DNA from: Psococerastis gibbosa
Lineage: Eukaryota > Arthropoda > Insecta > Psocodea > Psocidae
Direction of reading: 5' to 3'
Length of the DNA: 64,000 nt
Assembly (NCBI GenBank): GCA_963971405.1
Contig: OZ020487.1
Location: 29,435,371 to 29,499,370, forward strand
Position numbers and translations under genes: made by a program. This document shows positions 55,796-64,000 of the stretch, piece after piece (position 1 is the stretch's first letter; every line of letters starts with the position of its first letter). Below the pieces are notes generated by a model. The model worked only from the letters and a program-made list of their open reading frames with translations, did not search any database and was not told the DNA's origin.

Positions 55796-58665
55796 TACTA
55801 CAAGTATTGCCAATTGGTAATATACATCTTCCCCTTGAGAAATTACCTACCTAGTATCATAACAAAATATATCAACGCAACAGTTTTCATTCGACTGTGT
55901 TGTTTATTGAAAAACCTAATAATACTGAATGAGGAAAAAGTCGCGTGGCTGATGTTAAGCCACTTCACATTAACATGCAATGATAGATAAGATTCCCCTT
56001 ATGTGTTTATTTAGTCATTGTGTGTTTAGAAGTGAGGTTTTGTATAACTTGAAATAAAACGGAAACGATTATCATTATAGTAAAGCATGAATGCGATGAG
56101 TTGCACGTAAATAAATTCTGTTTGCGTGTAAGTGACTGTTGTATTTGGCACCCCACGGATATACATGTACATCAGATTGCTATTAATTAACATTAATCAT
56201 TATTGTTTATTATTATGCCGCATTACTTGATTTTTTAGCCATTCTATTCCCCCCTATTACACAATCGAATATTGTTTCAATATTTGATCCAATAAATAAA
56301 GGTCCAAGAGAAATTCGAAAGTGTAATAACAAAAATCAGATTCAAATTGTAGACTTTAACATCAAAATATTTCTTCGATCGATTAAATATTGGAATATGT
56401 AATCAGGGCTATTTAATTATTTACGAAATCTGTTAGGTTATATATTTCTATTTAATTCAATATGTTGGTTATTAAGATTTCGTATATTGAAGTAGTACAG
56501 AGGAATATTTCACTTCATACATGCTACAATGTAGTAGGAAGGAATTTATTTAGTGTTGGTAGTAAACTGACAAGGTATAAATATAGAAATTTAAATCGAA
56601 TGATCAAATTGGAAAAATGATGACATCAAAAATTAAAAATACCTTGTAAGCCTAATGTGATTTATTTATTTGGAAATTATGTATGAAATAGTCATGGCCG
56701 TGCCCAAGGGGGTGCCCAACATTTATTTATTAATATTTAAAAAGAATTGAATGGGCCCCTTATCTGCTATAAGTATTTTAAACTTAATTTACCAACTTAA
56801 TGTCCCAATCATGATAAAATGCAAATAACACATTATAGTTACTTCTTAGTTAGATTTAATTGTAACCTTTTGGGTAATAATTTGCACAAGGCAAGAAAAT
56901 AAGATTACTTGCCATGAAAATGTGTTCATGTCTCGCAAAATTTTGCAATAAGTTGGTCAGTTCAGTTTTTGCATTGCCTGGCATAAAATCTAGCCTTGCT
57001 TTATGGAAGGACTGTTGGCATTAAAAATCACAAATAAATTTGGAAGAAAGAGACTCTATTAAACCACCATCCATATACATTATTAAAACCATCAAAATTG
57101 TTGTATTTGAAAGAAAATTTATTTATTAGTATTTGAGGCCTATCTTCTTCTTGGGGGGGGGGGGGGATTAGGTAGGGAAATTGGGGGAAATTTGTAGCTT
57201 CTTGTGCGAAATACAACTTGTGGATTGCTGTGTCACTTTCACAGCAATTTAATAAAATGAAATAATGCCAGTATTCCGTAGGCAGCCTATTTATTTTTTT
57301 GGCGTTTGGAATTTATTTGTAAAATACGGACTGTATAGTCTACGTCATGATTTTAAATTGCAAAATTTAATTGTAGGCCTAATAGTATATTCTTATGAGC
57401 TACTATTATAGACTAATGCATCATGTTTTAATTGTTTAGATAGGTACTCGTAGCACGTACAGTTCCAGTACTACCAGTACATTACATACATGATTCGCGA
57501 AACTATAGGCTATCCATCCGTATTCTCTAAACGTCATCTCTAAATATACAGTAAGTGGGTCTATTTTTAAATTCTATTAATGACTTACACAAGACCTCAT
57601 GAAACTAAAACCCATAGATACAGTAAACTATATACATGCATTCGCCTATTGTTCTAAATACAAATGACGTCCCTACAAACCCAATTACCACTGTAACACC
57701 CATAAACTAATAATAAATTACTTGCCGCTTCACAGTAAAAGTATAACTACATCCTCTCCAGGCACTATGAGTAAGCATGCAGTAATAACTAGCAAAGATT
57801 ATGCATAACTTTAAGAGAAGAAACTAACAAATAGCCTACGAGAAGTAAGGGAAATACGAATTACCATTAATCAATTTGAAGAACAAACTTACGAAGTGGT
57901 ATAAGTTTCTCAGAGTCACTTAAAAATAAGTCATCGCGTTTCCCGATAGCCCCAAAACACAAAAAAAAAAATCACTTGGAAAATCCCCCAAAGATTAATA
58001 TCGAAAAACGCCGGCAGATGAGCGATATAAATCGAAGATAGGGCTCCAAGTCACAACTGAGCCGACGGATATATGACTAAAGGCAAAGTACCTGAGACGT
58101 ACCTTCCAGAATTGGAACCTGGGCGGCAGTTCGATCTACCTACTGCCGTAAGCTAAGTATGAGAGAAACAGGTTTGCAAATCTAGTACTATTCTTATGAT
58201 TCCCCCACTAGTTACATAATGGGTGTTGTCAGAACAGAGCAAGTCCAGGATAAACGATTTGGTTAAGGGGCATTTTTGGGGGGATTAGTTTAAATATGGC
58301 TGATGGGGACAACAAAAGGGTTTTGTTATTTTATTATATTACTTTGCGTCTTCTGCTGAGCTAATTCAGTCAAGCGTATGTCTCGTAAACTTTCTGGTAG
58401 GTAATAACAGTGCATTGCCTTAGGATTTTTTTGCGCTGTCTTCACAAGCTGTGTAATAATTGCATATTATCAATTCTTTACCAGGGACCATTTCGCTATG
58501 GGGGTCGCTTCTGGTTCACTGTGCGTATACTATTATTGGATAACTTGTACAAATAAATACATTGTTTTATATGAGTACTTTACCCTCATCAGACGACAAT
58601 ACATTATTATATGTACTAGGCTTGCACGATATACCACATCTTAACTCCCGTCTCGTTGTTTGAAA
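55796..58665. other. no recognisable gene
   Basis: Long AT-rich stretch. 56620-56695 has family M MITE words ('aaaaattaaaaatacctt', 'tatgaaatagtcatgg'), and a G run is at 57153-57166. Otherwise it appears single-copy. Confidence 0.35.
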
Positions 58666-58679
58666 ACGGTTTGAAATAA

Positions 58680-58913
58680 ACAAAAAATAACAAAAACTTT
58701 TTACAGTTTTACAAAAACTTGTTATAACAACCCGAATTAGTAAAACCCAAATAATCGTTAAGAAATTAACTTTGTCTATAAGAAACCCACTGATTTGAGA
58801 CTTGCTCAACTTGAGGATAAGATGCAAATGTGCATTAGGTCTAATAAGTTTTTGTTATTTTTTGTTTATTAAAATAATGAAATGCCACGAAGTCACGAGT
58901 AATCTAATTATTT
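58680..58913. mobile_element. hairpin element, copy 2, 14-bp target duplication
   Basis: Direct repeats acggtttgaaataa at 58666-58679 and 58914-58927. It shares the left arm ('caacccgaattagtaaaacc') and the right extension ('ccacgaagtcacgagtaatc') with 23755-24017. Its right arm is only about 25 bp, and the inner segment 'cgttaagaaattaactttg' is next to the left arm rather than the right. Confidence 0.75.
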
Positions 58914-59116
58914 ACGGTTTGAAATAATAACTGAACCACAATGCAAAGTGCAGAAGTCAATTTTATTATTTAAAGGGGAGGAACCGTCAGGCAATGGCAA
59001 GCCTATACTGGCTTCTATTGTATTTATTATTTAGATAAGTGAAAGTAAATGAACGGACAGACCAATACTTTACAACTGGGTAATAATGGCAGTAAAGTAT
59101 GAATTATCCATAATTC

Positions 59117-59427
59117 TTCTTCTTCTTCCGGCTCTACAGCCCTTGGTGGGCTTTGGCCTGCTCGACAACACTCCTCCATTCTTCTCGGTTTTGCACAACG
59201 CTCCACCATCTGGAGACTCCCAACTCGCGAAGGTCATTCTCTAACTCGTCCTTCCAGCGGTTTCTTGGCCGTCCTGGCAGTCGTCTTCCCGTCATGCTTG
59301 CTTTGTACATTTTTCGTGGCATGCGTTCTTCAGACATCCTTACAACGTGTCCCAGCCACCTTAATCGTTGTGCTTTAATGAACCTTACTATGTCTTCTCC
59401 GTTGAGAGCGGCGTCGATTTCATTTTC
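59117..59427 (-). mobile_element. 5'-truncated LINE 3' end (family B), copy 2, 15-bp TSD
   Basis: Perfect repeats aattatccataattc at 59102-59116 and 59428-59442. The minus strand has an intact frame (59337-59137) for a LINE C-terminus: M-P-R-K-M-Y-K-A-S-M-T-G-R-R-L-P-G-R-P-R-N-R-W, then L-R-E-L-G-V, W-x-x-V-V-Q-N-R-E-E-W-R and A-K-A-H-Q-G-L-stop. It ends in a (GAA)n tail. It is younger than the copy at 17181, judging by its unbroken frame and clean duplication. Confidence 0.9.
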
Positions 59428-59442
59428 AATTATCCATAATTC

Positions 59443-59686
59443 ATTTCAAGAACTATTTTTTTTACAAAACAAAATCTTTGGGAAAGCAACCTGTTACCTG
59501 TTCGGTTATTTTGTTACTCTATTTAACACCTAGAATATACCTGAGATTATAGAAAGCATCGATGGAATGGTTCCACAGAAAAATTAGTTTTTAGTCATTT
59601 TTCATTAAAATTGAGCCTTTTTATTTTTTTAGCCGCAGAACCAAACGATCAAGGTGCAAGCGACCTTATTGGGTTTAGTTAACATT
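59443..59686. other. old repeat sharing words with 25.55-25.75 kb
   Basis: 'ttgttactctatttaacacc', 'cctgaga/gtyagaaagcat' and 'ttagccgcagaaccaa'-type words are diverged from 25580-25730. No ends are visible. Confidence 0.3.
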
Positions 59687-59695
59687 AATAACGAC

Positions 59696-59735
59696 GGCAC
59701 TAAGGGGGAAGAAGAAGAAAAAGAAGATGAAAAAG
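59696..59735 (+). mobile_element. 40-bp LINE family A 3' end, 9-bp TSD
   Basis: Only GGCACTAAGGGGG plus a GAA-rich tail was inserted, between perfect repeats aataacgac (59687-59695 and 59736-59744). The sequence is the exact 3' end of the copy at 27991-28268. Confidence 0.8.
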
Positions 59736-59744
59736 AATAACGAC

Positions 59745-61440
59745 TACAATATACTTACAGTATGTGCATTTAAAAGAAATCGTTGGAGGTGTTTCTGAGA
59801 AAATGTTTTTTAGCCGTTTTTTGGAGGGCAAAACCCCCCAAAATTGTTCAAGAACATTAGCCGTCGTCAGGTTGGGTCAATGGCTCCCTCGGTGCCTGCG
59901 TGAGTGTGGTTTGGACCTGCCAAATGTTGTATTAACAATACATGTTGTATTTCATTTGTGAAAAATATAAGCGTGTACTATACATTTTTTGTAGTATACA
60001 TTTTGTTATGTTGATTCTACATAAGCTAGGCATAAAAATACAAAAAATAAACTTATTTTTGACCCCAATATTTTCAATTTTTTTCTCCGAGAAGAGTGGC
60101 CCACGGCCCAGCCCAGACTGTCTCCGTTGTTGAGACAATGAAGCCAACTAAAATTTTTTTGGTGTAAGTAGAAGCCCTATGAAGTGCTTTTATGAGGTAG
60201 GAGGGTCAAATCACCCTGTAAACGTAGCCTGCTGGTCAGGTCTCAAAATAATATTCTAGTGTGAGAGTGTGTACATCATGTGTGTGGTGTGGAGAGAGGG
60301 GGGTGATTGCTCCCATATTTCTATGCTCATAATTAGACACATCAATTTATTTATTGTAGCATCCTATAGACACATTATGCTAGGGTAGGTACCTACTATT
60401 TTTCCCTTAAAAGCAAAAAATGCATTCTCGTAGATGCACTGTATATTAAAAAATTCCCTTAAACCAAATGTCCACCCTTTCCTCGTAATCTAGTGTCCAA
60501 TCTTTTAACTGACACCTGCTCAAAAATACCGATTGCTGCACCGCTGCACTGATGCTTCTATAATTGTCCATCCCCTTTAGCCTAAAGTCAAAGGCGTAAG
60601 TACAAGAAATACTTGACTAAAAAAATAAATTTGTTAAGGGTCGACTCGTAAATCTAAGACATGGCCGTAGGGGTGACGCGCTCCGCGCTCGTATAGTGGG
60701 TTGATACCGACGATGATACCGTATGCCAGGCGGCGCGCGCATTTCTAATATACTGCTATGTAATTGGGGATGTGATACTTCTACCCTTAGAACTTAGTGA
60801 AAGACTGTTTTTTAATCCAGTAGTAGCTAAATGGAGGGTAGCTCAACATTATACAAGTATGATAAACAGAAGGAAAGCTACCTGAAAGGCCGAAGTTGCG
60901 GCCTCAGAGCTTTCGCTGATTACCATAGCCGGATCTGTCTTAGCCTGTGTTATGGACCGTTAAAGGAAGCTCGCCATAAAAATTTCCCTCACCAGTACCA
61001 AAATATTCCAGTTTTAATTTTTATTTCATTAGATCCGCAAGATTTTGAAGATATATAGTCTCCTAGGTCGTACCGAGGAATTTTGAGAGAGGGGGAGGTT
61101 TATTCAATAGTGTGAAATGAACATTTCTAAATCCTGCCTAAGCCTGCCCCCGGGGAAAATTTTAAAAAAAAAACTCCCGAAACTCAAAATATTTAAAATC
61201 CTAGGTATGTAATTGCATTGAATATACATATTCAAAATACAGTATATATTCAATAGTAATAGTCTTCTACATGTTGGTTAAATTTTAAATGATTAAATTT
61301 TTTATTAACTTGCGTACGGTACTAAATAAATAAAAAACCAAATCTGACAGATGTTGTGGTGATGCAATTTCTGCGGTCATCATCTTAGGAGGATATAAAA
61401 CATAGATATGGGCAACCCCTGATGGATCACAAAAATTGGC
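59745..61440. other. no recognisable gene
   Basis: AT-rich DNA with a short CpG-containing patch at 60660-60740. Open frames at 59764-60147 and 60831-61058 lack any recognised motif. Confidence 0.35.
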
Positions 61441-61444
61441 CGAT

Positions 61445-61660
61445 TTTTATCTTTATTTAGTTATTAAAGATTTAGCCTATTCGTAGAGCCACAGATGACT
61501 ATTTCATACATAATTTCATAGGTTATTTTTAATTTTTGGTGCTAACATTTTCCCATGACTGTTATATTAAGTCCTCAATTATTTTTAAGGTATACCTAAG
61601 TAATTACAACACCAAAATTAAAAATACCTTTCTTATGATCTGATGTATGAGATAGATATA
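61445..61660. mobile_element. TA-flanked foldback MITE, family M, decayed copy 4
   Basis: 'tagttattaaagatttagc', 'gactatttcatacata' and 'ttttggtgctaaca', with inverse 'caccaaaattaaaaatacct' to the right, follow the family order. Termini are not recognisable. Confidence 0.45.
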
Positions 61661-61744
61661 ATAAATTTCATAGCTACTAGTTTTATAAAAAAAATTAAAA
61701 TAGGATAAACTTACTTGTATATTGACTCGTATCCGAACTTGGTG

Positions 61745-61978
61745 AAGTCATGCATACGCCTATTACATTGTGTCAGTGGTAAGCTAGTCTCAGCTTGTCC
61801 ATTATTGCTTGTAGCCGGTATAGTTTGACATCGAGAATGTGCACCAGTTTGCCAAAAAAACAAACAAATCATAAAAAACACTGTAAATAAACTTTCCATA
61901 TACAATACTATGTATAAATAGGAAAGCAATAAAGTCCATAGATGGGGTCGTTTGCATTGTGTATATAGTATGGACCAC
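61745..61978 (-). repeat. repeat family R1, copy 6, split by nested hAT elements
   Basis: The minus strand shows the family blocks ('ataatggacaagctgagac', 'cggctacaagc', 'gatggggtcgtttgcattg' in plus orientation). The family continues beyond the insertion at 62778-62830 ('aggcccataaaaatcc'), as shown by alignment to the uninterrupted copy at 38185-38425. Confidence 0.75.
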
Positions 61979-61981
61979 CAG

Positions 61982-62182
61982 CAGGCCCATACCCAAGAGG
62001 TGGTGGGCCAAGGGGGCCATGGCCATGCCCCCCTAAATTTGATAAAAAATAATAAATAATGTAAGAGTTTTAGCTAAAACTTTAGCTAAAACTAATAAAA
62101 TCACTACGGATATACCTATCATTTATAAAAAAATTGTTCTTAGCCCCCCCCCCCCCAAAATTAAATCCTGGGTACGGGCCTG
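61982..62182. mobile_element. hAT-type MITE, family G1, copy 2, nested in element C
   Basis: Termini CAGGCCCATACCCA and the inverse of CAGGCCCGTACCCA, with octamers accaccag (61974-61981) and gccaccag (62183-62190), 7 of 8 matching. The core is nearly the same as 5775-5962 with one extra 'ttagctaaaac'. The target lay three bases inside element C. Confidence 0.9.
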
Positions 62183-62592
62183 GCCACCAGTGGCGTAACA
62201 AATTTTGAATTTTGGGGTGCCCTTACGCAAGGCAGAGCAGTCCCCCCCTCACCCCCTACATTTTTTTGCAATTACACCTGGCCTATTACAGGAAAATAAA
62301 TATAAAATTTGCATGTCTCAATATTGTTTTATTATACTTTATCACAATCATTTAGTATACATAATATACATTTTTTCAAAACATTCAAAACACCCTAGAT
62401 AATTACTTACCTTTCTGGTACGATATTAGTTTTTGTTTTTTAAACTTTCATTTTCTTATCTTAAATTAGTTTTTTTTAATGTTTAAATATTTTTTCAGAG
62501 AATCCCAAAAATTTTTTTTTCCTTTCTGCCGGGGGCCCCCTTTGGGCCTCTGGCAGGGGGCCCTTATGCCTTGCATAATTTGCTACCCTTCT

Positions 62593-62757
62593 CATCGCCG
62601 TGCCCAGGGGGGTGGTCCATGGATCCCCCCCCCCCCCGAAATAAATTTTTGTATGTAAACCTGTATGGTTTGAAGAATTTATCCATTAAGTGATTAATAA
62701 ATTACGTTAAAAAAAATTTGGACCCCCCCCCTGAAATCAAAACCTGGCACGGCCTTG
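62593..62757. mobile_element. hAT-type MITE, family G5, copy 2, nested in element C, perfect TSD
   Basis: Octamers acccttct at 62585-62592 and 62758-62765 are identical. The ends CATCGCCGTGCCCAGG and the inverse of CAAGGCCGTGCCAGG match the family at 24646, in opposite orientation. The core shares 'ggtttgaagaatttatcca'. Confidence 0.9.
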
Positions 62758-62836
62758 ACCCTTCTGTTACACCACTGTGGGCCACTAGAAGTAGGCGTAG
62801 GCCCATAAAAATCCTTTTAGGACATTATTATTATCA

Positions 62837-63050
62837 GGACATGTAGAGTAGTGGTACGGACTCTGACTTTCACCGAAAGGTTGTTGGTTCGAGTCCTACA
62901 CTTCCTACATTTTCTGGCCATGCTTCGGAGGGCATGTAAACCAGGCGGTCCCGGGCCTTCCTAGTTGAGTGTAAGAGAGGGCTTTATAGCCCTAACTCCG
63001 CTAGGTTGGCTTAGTAATAGAACAAAAAAAGTCCTTATTTATTTATTTTA
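62837..63050 (+). mobile_element. tRNA-derived SINE family S, best-preserved copy
   Basis: A box TAGAGTAGTGG (62844-62854), B box GGTTCGAGTCC about 40 nt later. Then 'cacttcctacatttt', 'ttcggagggcatgtaaac', 'ggcggtcccgggccttcc', 'tagttgagtgtaagagagg', 'tttatagccctaactccg', 'ctaggttggcttagtaatag' and an A-rich then ATTT tail. ATT repeats on both sides probably include the target duplication. Confidence 0.9.
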
Positions 63051-63850
63051 TTATTATTATTTGTATTATTACGTATTAAATGTTTTTATTCAATATATTG
63101 CACCTTGTCCGGGGTAACAAAACAAAACAAACTCAAAAAGTGAAGTGAAGTGTAGCCTATATTGAAATACTGAAATATTGCCTTATCCAAAATGGACTTT
63201 TTTAGGCCACGAATATAAGGTGCTCTATAGTCGTATACGCTCGTTTATATATAGTGGCAGGGTCTTAAAGAAATAACCGAATTAATAAGACAATAGAGCA
63301 AGCCGCCAGGCTGTCTAAAGTAGAAAATTATGAAATAAATATGCGGGGAAGTCATTATAAAGTTGAGAAGAATGATACGATGCATTGGGACATTGGGTTA
63401 ATTGAGGAGGCAACAAAAAACTAAAAATTTCACTCTAAATAAGAAGGCTTTTCGCCTGTAGCTACTGACCTCTCGAACGGGCCATACGGATCATTTTATC
63501 CTAATTTACGAAATGAAACCTTTTCGCTTTTTGGTCCCACGCCGCCTGAATATGCCATCCTTCAGGCGTTCGTATAAACGAGGTCGATCTTTGAATTAGG
63601 TCAATCGTACTCATGTTGAGGCCTACAGCAGTTTATAATGCAGTTTTATATTGTACAGTAGCATTATATGGGACTGCGTGATTTAAGCAATCTATTTGTA
63701 TTTTAGTTCCCACACACTGCAGCCTTTGGTCATTTTCTTGATTTACTACTATAGATACTGTACTTGGCTCATCATCATTAGCTCGCACAACATTTTATTT
63801 TGATTTCGTTTCCCTTGAGTGACAACTGGAGGTGTAAAAAATTCCATTTC
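63051..63850. other. no recognisable gene
   Basis: AT-rich with an ATT repeat at 63050-63070 and no supported coding or repeat feature. Confidence 0.35.
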
Positions 63851-63854
63851 GGCT

Positions 63855-64000
63855 TTGGCTGATCAGGTGTAGGGAGATTCCTGACCCCGCTTTTCCTCTA
63901 TGCTACTATGAGTCTATGTACATACTATATGTATTTAATATAAAAAATACTTCATTCTTTTCCCGACCACAACATCGACACACAAAACACTCTTGTGTTC
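63855..64000 (-). repeat. dispersed repeat H, copy 2 (cut by window end)
   Basis: The reverse complement of most of 51545-51710: 'gatcaggtgtagggagattc', 'cgcttttcctctatgc', 'ttcccgaccacaacatcg' and 'aaaacactcttgtgttc' in order. The middle differs by indels. Confidence 0.7.

Larger units (their letters stand above)
61979..62777. mobile_element. hAT-type element C, host of two nested hAT elements
   Basis: The terminus CAGTGGCGTAACA is split as CAG (61979-61981) and TGGCGTAACA (from 62191). The right end is TGTTACACCACTG at 62777. After removing the inner element, the octamers tggaccac (61971-61978) and tgggccac (62778-62785) agree at 7 of 8. The remaining body has C runs, 'tgggggtgcccttacg'-like words and no transposase. 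Confidence 0.8.

Noticed and set aside
5810-62640. Long G and C runs as assembly errors or quadruplex regulatory elements
   Set aside because: Many sit at fixed positions inside bounded elements with target duplications, so transposon structure explains most of them; run lengths themselves may still be inaccurate.
1-64000. CRISPR array, bacterial operons, ribosomal RNA or organellar DNA
   Set aside because: No regularly spaced identical short repeats (the 33-kb array has diverged 124-162-bp units), no polycistronic frames, no rRNA-like segment.

Overview
This window looks like nuclear DNA of an invertebrate animal, most likely an arthropod and possibly a hemipteran insect; the species call is a guess. 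The reasons are an AT-rich background without marked CpG loss, one gene with consensus GT-AG splice sites, no long reading frames, and a dense load of tRNA-derived SINEs, 5'-truncated non-LTR retrotransposons (LINEs) and short inverted-repeat DNA transposons. Nothing points to a bacterial, organellar or viral sequence.

Genes. The only well-supported gene is on the minus strand. A first coding exon (12782-12947) joins in frame to a second (11460-11728), giving a 145-residue N-terminus: acidic and serine-rich, with an asparagine run and a bipartite-type nuclear localisation signal. I infer a nuclear regulator and cannot name the family. The rest of the gene must lie further left, and I did not find it. 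Two other minus-strand places, 41704-41775 and 23041-23124, have an ATG followed by an open frame and a splice donor inside CpG-rich DNA. They could be alternative first exons but are weakly supported. CpG-rich or homeodomain-site-rich stretches near 15.5, 23.1, 36.0, 37.5, 41.7 and 49.1 kb carry no repeat I recognise and are the best candidates for promoters or conserved non-coding elements.

Mobile DNA. Most recognisable structure is transposon debris. (1) Short hAT-type elements begin CAG/CAAG, end CTG/CTTG, are flanked by 8-bp target duplications and contain long G or C runs. They account for many of the poly-G/poly-C tracts (5.8, 9.7, 18.3, 21.3, 24.7, 26.0, 28.9, 43.8, 47.1, 62.0 and 62.6 kb). 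(2) LINE 3' ends with 9-15-bp target duplications lie at 7.6, 17.2, 26.8, 28.0, 54.7, 59.1 and 59.7 kb, with older fragments at 0.8 and 31.3 kb. (3) Two main tRNA-derived SINE families are present, plus other tRNA-like units. (4) Foldback elements are present: a TTAA-flanked double-terminus family (36.4, 45.0, 50.6 kb), a TA-flanked family (24.2, 40.8, 42.5, 61.5 kb) and smaller hairpins. (5) Some dispersed repeats fit no class I know: a six-copy family, a retroposed family with a (CTA)n tail, and a hairpin flanked by 14-bp duplications.

Layout. 0-11 kb: old repeats. 11-13 kb: the two coding exons. 13-41 kb: upstream or intergenic DNA with nested transposons and a degenerate tandem array at 33 kb. 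41-49 kb: candidate first exon, tRNA-like elements and CpG islands. 50-64 kb: mostly repeats, ending in a clear three-layer nest of hAT elements at 61.7-62.8 kb that can be ordered in time from its target duplications.
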